NCBI GenBank assembly: GCA_959020715.1
Contig: CAUESV010000011.1
Coordinates: forward strand, 8,683 to 72,682
DNA: 64,000 bases
Reading direction: 5' to 3'
DNA from: an uncultured Collinsella sp.
GTDB taxonomy: Bacteria; Actinomycetota; Coriobacteriia; Coriobacteriales; Coriobacteriaceae
In this document: one piece after another, positions 27,716-35,952 of the stretch
Numbering within the stretch: the stretch's first letter is position 1
Layout of the letters: every line of letters begins with the position of its first letter
Program-made: the position numbers and the translations under genes
The notes under the pieces: model-generated
Database searches by the model: none
Seen by the model: only the letters and a program-made list of their open reading frames with translations
Told to the model about the DNA's origin: nothing

Positions 27716-27852
27716 CTTCTAGTCTCCCTCGTAGTCGTTTGAACGTTCGGGATACTTTAGCACAGTGGAGCGTCAGGCGCGACCGCATCACGGTAAAACT
27801 CGAGTGCGCCGCTATGATTTACAGGATGGTTACATGGGGGCGGTCGCTAGGT

Positions 27853-29595
27853 CTATACCACCGGGATATACCGTGACAGGTACTCTTTGAGCGCGGGGTC
27901 GCACACGTAGAGATACGTTCCTAGCATGCCGCGCGTCATGAGGACGTAGTAGGCGTTGACGATGATTTTTCGCAGATCATCGTCGCTTGCCTTTTTCTTG
28001 GCAACGGCATCTTTGAAGTTTGCCTTGTTAACGTAGACTGAATCTTTGTCCGAATCGTAGTAAATGTCGGGACCCAGAATTACGAATCCGTAGTTGAGAT
28101 CGTAGCCTTGTACCGTATGAATGCATCCGACTTCGTTGACGGCGTTGGCGGAGCTAACCCAATCCTTCTGGGTTGAGTTCCAACGTTTGGGAATGCCCTC
28201 GATGACGATATCGAACGCATCTTTATTGCTCTTGCTTTCCCATTTCCAAGCAAAACCGGCTGTCATACGGGACAGCCCAACTTCTTTTTCTTTGGTCTGC
28301 TGTAGGGAGCAGAAATCTTCAAAGCGGTCGACTATGCCAAACTGGTACCTGGGGATATCGCTGTCAGGATCGCCGGCTTGCGAGTCGTAAGGCTGAGAGG
28401 CAAAGAGCTCATCAAACTTCATGCCGGCATGCATGTACGCTTTGTTGTCAAGCAGGTCGTAGACAAAATCGAGGTACTCATCGCCGCCACGCACACGCAT
28501 TTGGGTGCTCAAGTTGAATTCTTCGGTCTCGATTCCAGCTTCTTCGAGTTGGTTGAGTCGCTGCTCAAGGCCATCTCGGTTGAGTCCCGATGCGCGGACT
28601 TGCTGTTTGGGGTCATAGAACAGATATGCCTTGTCGCAGCATTTGAATATCCAGTCAACTTGGTTGCTCGTATGTGGAAGGCCGAGGCGATCGCAGGTGT
28701 TATAGAAGGCCTTGATGCCGGAGCCCATGCTTAGATAATTACCCAGTCGATGTGCTTCGTCGACAAGTAGGATGTCATAACGATCATTTTTGGTCACGTC
28801 ACTGGGGCTCAAGATATCGCCAGGCTTTAACCCTGGAAGGAAGTGCGTGAGTTTCCTGAGGGTCTTCTTCAGGGAATCCATGGGGGTGACAAAACCGACT
28901 CGCAGGCCGGAAAGGTTGGGCTCATTTTTGATTTTGAACATGAGACTGATGGCGAGGATTGTTTTACCTGTTCCCGGCGCGCCATTCACGACGGTTATAC
29001 GTTCTCTTTTTGAGCCGCCGTGTTTTGCGTCTTCATGCTCCTGTTCGAGACGTTTATAAATCGTCTCGATCGTTTCGTATTGGTCGGGCGTAAGCGTCTT
29101 GAAAGGCGAGAACTTGAACAGATCGGAGTTCTCAAGCTCTTCAATCGGATGAATCGCGTAGTTTTCTTCGCGAAGCTTTGTCCAGAGGTTTCGGAACTTC
29201 TGGCGATACTGAGGCCGCTCAAAATAATCGAATTGGGCATAGCCGTTGTTGGCATTGGTGACCTGGTATTTTTCGTCGGCACAGAACAGCTCAATAAGTC
29301 GATTCTCGAACTCGAACGTTGCGGATTGGTTGAAGGTGGGATTGTCGATTAGAAGGGTCCGGTCGAAGTCCTTGTCCACGTTTGCAGCGTGTTGTTTCAT
29401 ACGGCGCTGGTAGTTGGTTGTTTGGCCGATGTATGCCGTCGTGTTTCTGCTGTTGGTAAGAATGTAAAGGACGGGCCAACTCTCGTCATGATGGGCTCCA
29501 GGCTTTGGCGTGCCAAAGTCCTGAAGCGATTCGCTTGTCTCGAAGGGCTGGGGCAGGGGAAGCGTGTATTGCCGAAGGGCGAACTCGTTACTCAT
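27853..29595 (-). CDS. GIY-YIG nuclease / DUF2075 helicase fusion
   Basis: A 580-residue two-domain protein. Residues about 40-130 form a GIY-YIG nuclease domain (VLYILTN, TAYIGQTTNYQRRM, Glu in FEFENRLIE). From about 195 onward is a DUF2075 superfamily 1-like ATPase: Walker A NGAPGTGKT, Walker B ILLVDEAHR, later QMRVRGG, TVQGYDL and YVLMTRG. Schlafen-3-type and DUF2075 ATPases are often linked with phage defence, but this role is inference. It overlaps the upstream MazG-like gene by 8 nt, so the pair is translationally coupled. Confidence 0.88.
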   Translation of the reverse strand: MSNEFALRQYTLPLPQPFETSESLQDFGTPKPGAHHDESWPVLYILTNSRNTTAYIGQTTNYQRRMKQHAANVDKDFDRTLLIDNPTFNQSATFEFENRLIELFCADEKYQVTNANNGYAQFDYFERPQYRQKFRNLWTKLREENYAIHPIEELENSDLFKFSPFKTLTPDQYETIETIYKRLEQEHEDAKHGGSKRERITVVNGAPGTGKTILAISLMFKIKNEPNLSGLRVGFVTPMDSLKKTLRKLTHFLPGLKPGDILSPSDVTKNDRYDILLVDEAHRLGNYLSMGSGIKAFYNTCDRLGLPHTSNQVDWIFKCCDKAYLFYDPKQQVRASGLNRDGLEQRLNQLEEAGIETEEFNLSTQMRVRGGDEYLDFVYDLLDNKAYMHAGMKFDELFASQPYDSQAGDPDSDIPRYQFGIVDRFEDFCSLQQTKEKEVGLSRMTAGFAWKWESKSNKDAFDIVIEGIPKRWNSTQKDWVSSANAVNEVGCIHTVQGYDLNYGFVILGPDIYYDSDKDSVYVNKANFKDAVAKKKASDDDLRKIIVNAYYVLMTRGMLGTYLYVCDPALKEYLSRYIPVV

Positions 29596-29944
29596 GGTGG
29601 TCCGCCTTTCTGTATTCGCTGGAGCTGGTGTCGACGGGATAGCGCTCGCCGTTGCGTTTGAGTTTGGACGAGAGCGCCTTTGGGAGGTCGATTCCGTTTA
29701 AATCGGCGAAACGCAGGAGAAAGAGGAGCGTGTCAGCGACTTCGTCTTCGATGGCTTGGCGCTGATCGGCGTTATCGAACATTTCTGCAATGCGCTCGTC
29801 GCTCATAAAACGAAAGAGCTGAAGGAGCTCGGAGGACTCAGTTGCCATGCCGATGGCAAGCTCTTTTGGCGTGTGATATTTGCGCCAGTCGCGTGCATCA
29901 CAAAAGTCCCTGACTTGTTCCGTCATGGCATCGAGCTTATCCAT
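29588..29944 (-). CDS. MazG-like nucleotide pyrophosphohydrolase
   Basis: A 118-residue all-alpha NTP pyrophosphatase. The metal-binding ExxE and ExxD motifs are seen in MATESSELLQLF and IEDEVADTLLFLLRFAD, as in MazG/dCTPase-type enzymes. It would remove pyrophosphate from (deoxy)nucleoside triphosphates. The start is set at ATG 29944, with GGGAGG 9 nt upstream; a TTG at 29953 is too close to that site. It overlaps the downstream helicase gene, and the two probably act together. Confidence 0.9.
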   Translation of the reverse strand: MDKLDAMTEQVRDFCDARDWRKYHTPKELAIGMATESSELLQLFRFMSDERIAEMFDNADQRQAIEDEVADTLLFLLRFADLNGIDLPKALSSKLKRNGERYPVDTSSSEYRKADHHE

Positions 29945-30059
29945 CGTCCGCAACCTCCCTGATGTTCATTGTTTTATTATGGCCGTATCTGGGATTTATT
30001 GCACATCATTTGGGGCGTGCGGTTTGTTCGGTCGCGATTGGCCGGCAGGAAGTTTCACC

Positions 30060-30251
30060 ATGAAGATCGATGTCGATGTTGACCAGCTGCGCGAGAGCCT
30101 GCTCGACCGCGCGGGGAGTGCGGCAGGCGCGGGCTTTCCGGCCGCCATGCTCGACGTGATGGATATCGAGGACGAGTCGCCCCAGGAGCTCCTATCCCGA
30201 GCCGAACGCGAAGGCCTCGACCTCCGCGACTTTGCCGCCGACGATGACTAG
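30060..30251 (+). CDS. small acidic protein of unknown function
   Basis: A 63-residue acidic protein beginning MKIDVDVDQLRESLLDRAG and ending DLRDFAADDD. There are no Cys residues and no membrane segment. AGGAAG lies 7 nt before the ATG. Codon use resembles real genes of the window. It is divergent from the MazG/helicase pair. I do not recognise the family; a regulatory or adaptor role cannot be argued from sequence. Confidence 0.6.
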   Translation: MKIDVDVDQLRESLLDRAGSAAGAGFPAAMLDVMDIEDESPQELLSRAEREGLDLRDFAADDD

Positions 30252-30252
30252 G

Positions 30253-30275
30253 GTAGCTAATTTGGGACGGGGCGT
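30253..30275 (+). repeat. GTAGCTAATTTGGGACGGGG repeat
   Basis: GTAGCTAATTTGGGACGGGG recurs at 33685 with the same 20 bases, each time about 90-100 nt before a 123-nt MITE-like repeat. A related hairpin is at 30546. The 726-nt interval 30252-30977 has no supported protein gene and consists mostly of repeats and two short RNA-like units. Confidence 0.7.
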
Positions 30276-30364
30276 CTGCACCCGCAGCTGCGCGAAAATG
30301 CACGATAAGCCGTCGCAATGGAGTCTACTGACCTCGCGGCTGTTCTATTTTGACTGCACGCTGG

Positions 30365-30487
30365 CTAAGTGAGTAGGCTTTATTGGAAATCCTGAGCACC
30401 CGACTAATTTGCTTCAACAAACCCGCAGGTCACAGACTTGTGTTTTGGAGACGTGGTCGGCGATTCGACAAAAGTCTACTCACTTAG
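30365..30487 (+). repeat. 123-nt MITE-like element, copy A
   Basis: It begins CTAAGTGAGTAGGCTTT and ends AAAAGTCTACTCACTTAG, giving terminal inverted repeats of about 18 nt. The copy at 33787 has exactly the same length and shares the core CCGCAGGTCACAGACTTGTG. Similarity continues about 50 nt beyond the right end (GCAACGAGACCCCA). No coding capacity. Confidence 0.85.
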
Positions 30488-30545
30488 TTTTGAGAGACGC
30501 TAATTGTCCGCAACGAGACCCCAGCCGGGGCGATTGATGCTCAAA

Positions 30546-30567
30546 TGTAGCCAATTCGGGACGGCTA
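30546..30567 (+). repeat. GGGAC-loop hairpin (GTAGCC/GGCTAC)
   Basis: GTAGCC pairs with GGCTAC around AATTCGGGAC. It is another stem carrying the GGGACG core. Confidence 0.65.
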
Positions 30568-30615
30568 CCCCGCCCCTCTTAGGGGCAAGGCAAGGGTTGC
30601 GGTGACTTTACGCAC

Positions 30616-30671
30616 AAAAAATGCCGGGTGTAAGACCCCGGCTCTTGGAGGTCCCTCTTTTAGAGGGTACC
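30616..30671 (-). ncRNA. candidate two-hairpin small RNA, minus-strand unit
   Basis: A promoter is visible on the minus strand: TTGAAA (30701-30706), 17-nt spacer, TATAAA (30678-30683). The predicted transcript of about 56 nt holds hairpin CCCTCTAAAAGAGGG, then GCCGGGGTCTTACACCCGGC followed by TTTTTT. No open frame of useful length. A mirror unit at 30795 has the same architecture with different stem bases. Confidence 0.6.
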
Positions 30672-30794
30672 GATTTCTTTATAGCATGAGATCGGACGGC
30701 TTTCAAATGGCGCCATGTGGATGGGATGGGATGGCGCGCCTGATAAAGCCCTCAATGAATGGCATCTAACTAGCGTTCGTGATATAAAGAAATC

Positions 30795-30851
30795 GGTCAT
30801 CTCAAAAGAGAGGGCTTCCAAGTGCCGGGGACGTTTTCCCCGGCTTTTTTC
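30795..30851 (+). ncRNA. candidate two-hairpin small RNA, plus-strand unit
   Basis: TATAAAGAAATCGGT, shared with the minus-strand unit, provides a -10 at 30783-30788; the -35 is weak. The transcript of about 57 nt holds TCTCAAAAGAGA, the linker GGGCTTCCAAGT, then GCCGGGGACGTTTTCCCCGG with C and TTTTTT. Both hairpins are kept relative to the mirror unit despite base changes, which suggests selected RNA structure. Confidence 0.6.
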
Positions 30852-30892
30852 ATTTCGGTGTCAATTCAAATGTTTTTCAACCCATCCCCTCA

Positions 30893-30965
30893 ATAAGTTG
30901 CGGTGAAATAGGGACTGAAATGGCTGTTCAGAAGCCTATTCAATCCCTATTCCACCGCAACTTAT
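30893..30965. repeat. AGTTGCGGTG hairpin repeat (copy 2 of 3)
   Basis: ATAAGTTGCGGTGAAATAGG with GA and its complement ending CACCGCAACTTAT form 22-nt arms with one mismatch, around about 29 nt. It ends 12 nt from the stop of the minus-strand antiporter gene. Confidence 0.82.
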
Positions 30966-30977
30966 GGGTGGGGATGG

Positions 30978-32579
30978 CTACGATGCCAGCGTGGCGATGA
31001 CGGCTTCGTCACCGGCGTATATGAGGGTGTTGCCGTCGGGGATGATCGTTTGACCGTCGCGCTTGAGCATCACGACGATAAAGGGGTGCTTGCCTTGCGG
31101 CACGTCGCGTAGACGTTGGCCGGCCAGACGTCCGTGGGGTGTCACGGTGACCTCGCGCAGCGTAACCTCGGCACGCTCTTCAAACGTCGGCGCGGCCATC
31201 ACCAGCAGGTCGCCTTCCTCAATCACGGTATCGCCATTGGGCAGCACCGGGTGCGCCCCGTCGCGCAGCACCAGGACCACGAGCATGTCCGTCGCGCTGC
31301 CAATATCCGCGAGCGAGCGCCCGGCAAACGGATGCCCCGCGCCTACCTTGAGCTTGACGAACGACATGCCGTCTTCGTCGCGATAGTCGTTAAAGGTGCG
31401 GCGCACGTCGCCGGTCGCATCGATCATATCGAGCTTCTTCGCCACCACCGGCAGCAGCGAGCCCTGCACCACGATGCTCGACACGGCAATCACAAACACC
31501 AGGTCAAATAGGTCGTGACCACCGGGAACGCCGGCCACCACGGCAAAGAGGCTAAAGACGACCGAAGCCGCGCCGCGCAGGCCCGCCCAACTTACGAGCG
31601 CAACCTGGCGAGGGTTTGTCTTAAAGGGCGCCAGCAGCAGGCCGACGGCGATGGGGCGGCTCACGAAGAGCATAAATGCCATGAGCGCCAGGCCCGGCAG
31701 TAGCATTTGCGGCAGGCGCGCAGGCGTCACGAGCAGGCCGAGCAAAAAGAAAATGGTCATCTCGGCCATCTCGGTAAGGGTGTCAAAAAAGTGCGCCATC
31801 TCGACCTTGCCGGTGATGTCGCTCGCGCCCAGCACAATGCCCGCTAGGTATACGGCCAAAAAGCCGTTGCCGCCCAGATAGCTCGGCAGTGCGTAGGCAA
31901 CGATCGCCACGGCGAACAAAAAGATAGTCTGCGCGCCCTCGGCCGTTGCGTGTGCGCGCTCAATCAGACGGCTGGATGTCCAGCCGATGGCAAGGCCCAG
32001 GCCCACGCCCAGGATAATCTGCTTGGCCAGCAGTGTGGGAATGTTGATGTCGCCGCCGGCTGCGAGTGTGGCGAGCACGGCGGTGAGCATGTAGGCGACG
32101 GGGTCGTTGGAGCCCGATTCGACCTCGAGCAGCGAGTCGGTGCCGCCCCTCAGCGAAAGGCTGTGCTCGCGCAGAACGCTAAAGACGCTGGCTGCGTCGG
32201 TGGACGCCACGACCGATCCCAGCAGCAGGCCGCCGATCCAGTTGAAGCCCAGCACAAAGTGGGCGAACACGCCGGTGATGCCTGCGGTGATGACGACGCC
32301 GAGCGTGCTCAGCAGCACCGCCGGCGCGGCGACGGGCTTGGCGCGGTCTATGTTGGTGTTAAAGCCGCCGTAGAACATGATGAACAATAGCGCCGTGCTG
32401 CAGACGGTTTCGGTGAGTGCGTAGTCGCTAAAGTCGATATGCGCCGGGCCGTTGACGCCCAACAGCATGCCGAGCGCGATAAAGATAAGCAGGGTGGGGA
32501 AGGGGAGCTTTTTGCCGACGGGTTTGATGGTCAGGCACAAAATGATGACGAGGCCGATAAAGAGAAGGATCTGGTTCAT
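30978..32579 (-). CDS. K+/H+ (or Na+/H+) antiporter, NhaP2-like
   Basis: A 533-residue cation:proton antiporter of the CPA1 family. There are about 12-13 membrane helices over residues 1-385. The conserved ion site appears in SVVASTDAASVFSVL and EVESGSNDPVAYML (the ND motif). The cytoplasmic C-terminus (about 395-533) has two RCK_C/TrkA_C-like segments (VKLKVGAGHPFAGRSLADIG and a second ligand-binding half). This NhaP2/CvrA architecture is usually linked to potassium efflux and volume control. Confidence 0.9.
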   Translation of the reverse strand: MNQILLFIGLVIILCLTIKPVGKKLPFPTLLIFIALGMLLGVNGPAHIDFSDYALTETVCSTALLFIMFYGGFNTNIDRAKPVAAPAVLLSTLGVVITAGITGVFAHFVLGFNWIGGLLLGSVVASTDAASVFSVLREHSLSLRGGTDSLLEVESGSNDPVAYMLTAVLATLAAGGDINIPTLLAKQIILGVGLGLAIGWTSSRLIERAHATAEGAQTIFLFAVAIVAYALPSYLGGNGFLAVYLAGIVLGASDITGKVEMAHFFDTLTEMAEMTIFFLLGLLVTPARLPQMLLPGLALMAFMLFVSRPIAVGLLLAPFKTNPRQVALVSWAGLRGAASVVFSLFAVVAGVPGGHDLFDLVFVIAVSSIVVQGSLLPVVAKKLDMIDATGDVRRTFNDYRDEDGMSFVKLKVGAGHPFAGRSLADIGSATDMLVVLVLRDGAHPVLPNGDTVIEEGDLLVMAAPTFEERAEVTLREVTVTPHGRLAGQRLRDVPQGKHPFIVVMLKRDGQTIIPDGNTLIYAGDEAVIATLAS

Positions 32580-32832
32580 AGATGGTGTCCGCTCCTGGGT
32601 GGTTGGCGTGGCACGGTCAGTTGTCTGCGGTTATTTGTACCCAAAGATGGTGGGTTTATGGGGTTGGATTGCGGGCGTGCGCGATATCGTCATAGACGGC
32701 TGCCGTCTTTGCCTCTGCTCGGAAACCCTTTCCAGCTTTATTGCAACGGAGTACAATGGGTAACGTTTAAGTTCAACTTGAAGTTTTAGTTGCGGCACCG
32801 GGCTTCGGCCGCAATGCAAGGAGAGGCGTACC

Positions 32833-33672
32833 ATGGCGATCTATGTGACATCTGACGCTCACGGGCACGTGCGTGCGCTTGACGAGGCCCTGTCTAAGAT
32901 CTCGTTGACGTCCGACGACACACTGTACGTGCTGGGCGACATGATCGATCGCGGGCCCGATCCGGTCGGTGTTATTAAGCTCGTGCGCTCGCTGCCCAAC
33001 GCCCGCGTGCTCAAGGGCAATCACGAGCAGATCATGCTCGATGCCATCATTGGCCAGGATCCGCTCGATGCCGAGACCTGGGATATCAACGGTGGCTGGA
33101 CGACGCGCGAGCAGCTCAACGACATGGAATTTGAGGCATACGAGGAGCTCGTGCGATGGATGGCCGCGCTGCCGCTCTACGCGGTGGTCGAGACTGCCGA
33201 GCGGCCGTACCTGCTGGTGCACGCCGGCATTCAAACCGAGGCGGCGCGTGCGTTTTTGCTTGAGCATGGTGTCGATTGTGCCGATGGCGTCGGAGCGGTG
33301 GGTGCTGATCGCGAGCTGCTGCAGCAGATGCTCGCAGTGCAGTCGTCCGATGACCTGCTGTGGATTCGTCACGGCTATTGGGATGTGCCGACCGGGCTGC
33401 TTTCTGCCGAGGGCAAGGGTCCGGTCGTGGTGAGCGGTCACACGCCAACGGTGTCGCTCGGGCGTTATTGCGAGGTCGGTGGTCTTGCGGGGCTCGATGA
33501 GGAGTCGGGCCGCGGGCAGATCGTGCGCCTGGGCGGCGAGGATGCCGCCGGTGTGCCCGATCGCATCGACATCGACTGCGCTGCCGCCACCGGCTCCGAG
33601 TTCGGTCGCGTGGGCATCCTGCGCCTGGACGACGGGGCGGAGTTCTACGCGAACATCAACCCGGGCGAATAA
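32833..33672 (+). CDS. PPP-type metallophosphatase
   Basis: A 279-residue calcineurin-like phosphatase. Metal motifs run in order: SDAHGH (about 6-11), GDMIDRGPD, LKGNHE and, near the C-terminus, VSGHTPT. This is the PPP/ApaH/PrpE branch, which hydrolyses phosphoproteins or diadenosine tetraphosphate. The ATG follows AAGGAGAGGCGTACC. No partner kinase is nearby. Insertion of about 60 residues between motifs 3 and 4 is moderate. Confidence 0.88.
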   Translation: MAIYVTSDAHGHVRALDEALSKISLTSDDTLYVLGDMIDRGPDPVGVIKLVRSLPNARVLKGNHEQIMLDAIIGQDPLDAETWDINGGWTTREQLNDMEFEAYEELVRWMAALPLYAVVETAERPYLLVHAGIQTEAARAFLLEHGVDCADGVGAVGADRELLQQMLAVQSSDDLLWIRHGYWDVPTGLLSAEGKGPVVVSGHTPTVSLGRYCEVGGLAGLDEESGRGQIVRLGGEDAAGVPDRIDIDCAAATGSEFGRVGILRLDDGAEFYANINPGE

Positions 33673-33739
33673 TCGGTGCAAGGGGTAGCTAATTTGGGAC
33701 GGGGCTTTTTTGACTACTTTTGCCCTTCTGCCCGCTAAT

Positions 33740-33770
33740 TGATTTCTCTGGGACGGGGATTAAATAATCA
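33740..33770 (+). repeat. TGATTT-GGGACGGGG-AATCA hairpin repeat (copy 1 of 2)
   Basis: TGATTTCTCTGGGACGGGGA then TTAAATAATCA. The second copy at 44844 has a longer and better-paired stem. The loop core GGGACGGG is the constant element. The interval 33673-33989 has no gene; it holds this repeat, a GTAGCTAATTTGGGACGGGG copy and MITE-like copy B. Confidence 0.7.
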
Positions 33771-33786
33771 TTTGGCTGCCCGCTGG

Positions 33787-33909
33787 CTAAGTGAGTAGAC
33801 TTTTTTGGAAATGCTGAGCACTCAACATATTTGCCTCAATAAAACCGCAGGTCACAGACTTGTGCTTTGTCGGTGTGATCGGGGGTTCGGTAAAAGTCTA
33901 CTCACTTAG
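33787..33909 (+). repeat. 123-nt MITE-like element, copy B
   Basis: CTAAGTGAGTAGACTTTT at the left and AAAAGTCTACTCACTTAG at the right are perfect 18-nt terminal inverted repeats. Same length as copy A at 30365 with no length difference over 123 nt, most differences lying outside the ends. It follows the phosphatase and lies before the flippase stop. Confidence 0.85.
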
Positions 33910-33989
33910 TTTTGCGTGATGCATATTGTGCGCAACGAGACCCCAACCCGGGTGATTCCATCGCAAATTCCGGTACCGGGGGCAGCTAA

Positions 33990-35573
33990 TTAGGCGCCGT
34001 ACGGGTTTCGATCGCGCTCGATGCGCTGGCGGATGTGGGCGTACTCGATTATCAGCAACATCAGCAGTAGGGCCATGATGGCTAGGTAACTCACGACGGC
34101 GCCCATCAGGCCAAGCAGATTGATTAGAATCACCGGCAGCGCCACGCTCACGGCAAAACAAATCAGGTAGACCTTGGTGACGTCGCCGGCATGGCGCAGC
34201 ACCGTGATGATGGCGTAGATAAAATCGATGGCCGCGGTGACGCCGCCGGCGACGACCATCAGCAGCGCCAGCGTACGGTAGCGCTCAAAGCTGAGACCGT
34301 ACATAAAGCTCATGAGGGGAATACCGGGACCTGCCATAAATGCGGCGCACACGCCGGTGATGGCCACGATCAGCGCCATAACGGCAACAATAATCAAGTC
34401 AAAACGGCGGCGTTTGCGCGGGTTCGCCCAAATGCTCGACAGACGCAAAAGCTGCGGTTTATAGACAAATCCAATGCTCAGCAAAATAGCCTGCGCCGGA
34501 AAGAACAGGGCATTAAAGTACAGCTGATATTTGTATGCCAGCGAGCCTTCCATCACAAACTTGGGCATGCTCTCGATAAGGTTGAACAGGAACAATGCAC
34601 CAAAGAGCGGAGCGCACTGGACAAACAGGTGGCCGACCTCGCGCAGGCTCACGCGGCGCGATTTTTCGGTCTCGAGCAGGGCGAGCGGCGCGGTGACCAG
34701 CACGAGCGAGGCGATGGCGGTGACACCCATGGCCATGGCGGCGATGGGCATACTGTGCGTGAGGAACAGTGCCACGCTAAAGATTGCGATGACGCCGATG
34801 GAACGCAGCGTTTGGCTCATGCCGGCCAAATAGAGCTTGTCGGCCTGCTGCAGGCGGCCCTCGTACACGTCGGCGATGCCGTCGATCACCTTATAGAGGT
34901 AGACGCCCAGGCCGATCGTGGCCATCTGCGCATCGTAGCCGCGGGCGCTGCTGTATACCAGGCCGCATGCCAGCGCGAGCGCTCCGCAGAGCCAGCGGTT
35001 GAGCTGGTAGGAGGCGAAGGAGGTCTTTTCGTCGATGTCCGAGACCTGAAAGTTGCGCACGCCGTAGTTGCACGCGATCATGATGAGCGTGCCGGTGACG
35101 AAGGCGATGGAGAATTTGCCTGCTTCTTCGGCGCCCACGAGTTGCGTCGACACAATGGTGAGCAGCGGAAACGCCATGCCCCACACGGCGGTGCCCAGGG
35201 TATTCCAAAGGTAGTCGCGACGGGTGGCGTGATCTTCGTACTCGGCTTCTTGCGTGGAGAACCCTCCGCCGTAGACGGCTCCGAGCAGGCGGTTCCACCA
35301 GGCATTGACCATGCGGCGGACGGGGCCGGGTTCCCGATCGTGTTCGCGCCGGCGACGGCGCGTGGCCTGGCTGCTGTCGGGTCCGCCGGCGTTGCGCTGA
35401 CTCAGCTCCTGGATGCGTGCGAGCTCTTCGGCCGTGTGGGAGGCAGGGAAGAGGCCGTTCTCGATGCGGCCGCCCTGGGCCTTCGCGGCGCCGTCTTTCG
35501 ATGCAGCGGGGTTGGAGATGCCGTTGCGGCGGGCGATGGCGCGGCGAATGCTATCGAGGGGCGTGATGCTCAA
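33990..35573 (-). CDS. MOP-superfamily polysaccharide flippase-like membrane protein
   Basis: A 527-residue membrane protein with a charged N-terminal region (about 100 residues, rich in Arg) followed by about 12-14 helices. The opening membrane stretch LWNTLGTAVWGMAFPLLTIV and the later helix pairs resemble Wzx-type lipid-linked oligosaccharide or capsule flippases. No glycosyltransferases are nearby, so the substrate is unknown. I prefer the TTG at 35573, which has GAAAGGA about 8 nt upstream; an ATG at 35624 would add 17 residues but shows no ribosome-binding site. Confidence 0.78.
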   Translation of the reverse strand: MSITPLDSIRRAIARRNGISNPAASKDGAAKAQGGRIENGLFPASHTAEELARIQELSQRNAGGPDSSQATRRRRREHDREPGPVRRMVNAWWNRLLGAVYGGGFSTQEAEYEDHATRRDYLWNTLGTAVWGMAFPLLTIVSTQLVGAEEAGKFSIAFVTGTLIMIACNYGVRNFQVSDIDEKTSFASYQLNRWLCGALALACGLVYSSARGYDAQMATIGLGVYLYKVIDGIADVYEGRLQQADKLYLAGMSQTLRSIGVIAIFSVALFLTHSMPIAAMAMGVTAIASLVLVTAPLALLETEKSRRVSLREVGHLFVQCAPLFGALFLFNLIESMPKFVMEGSLAYKYQLYFNALFFPAQAILLSIGFVYKPQLLRLSSIWANPRKRRRFDLIIVAVMALIVAITGVCAAFMAGPGIPLMSFMYGLSFERYRTLALLMVVAGGVTAAIDFIYAIITVLRHAGDVTKVYLICFAVSVALPVILINLLGLMGAVVSYLAIMALLLMLLIIEYAHIRQRIERDRNPYGA

Positions 35574-35679
35574 AGCGGGGTCCTTTCTATTGCTGCGCTC
35601 TAGTATAGTCGCGGTGGTATCCATTCGTGTTTTTGAACAGGTTGTTCAATAATTTCGGCGGCGCCATTCAGTAGTCGGC

Positions 35680-35815
35680 ACTTAGGGACGTTCCTTATGT
35701 GCCGGCACTTTGGGAACGTCCCTAAGTGCCGGCATCCGGGGACGCTCCTTGAATGTTGCCTGTTCAAGAGTGTCCCCAATGACTAGTCGTTTAAGAACGT
35801 CCCCAATGACTGGGC
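35680..35815. repeat. cluster of GGGAC/GTCCC repeats
   Basis: GGCACTTAGGGACGTTCC pairs with GGGAACGTCCCTAAGTGCC around a GTGCCGGCAC inner palindrome. Then come GTCCCCAATGACT twice and GACTAGTCGTTTAAGAACGT, the latter shared with 56568. The block sits in the 379-nt gap before pckA and has no gene. Confidence 0.75.
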
Positions 35816-35952
35816 CGCTTGCCTGCGATTTTTGACCGTTGGGCGGGCTTGCCGCCCTTGCCGCAAAAACGTTTTTGCATATCGGGTACAACGGGCTTTA
35901 CGTGAGTAAAGTGCGCGCCGCGTCCACGTGCCGCGTTTTTAAAGGAGGCCCC

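Noticed and set aside
30715..30906. 63-residue plus-strand frame
   Set aside because: Runs across the candidate small RNA terminator and repeat; composition is not gene-like.
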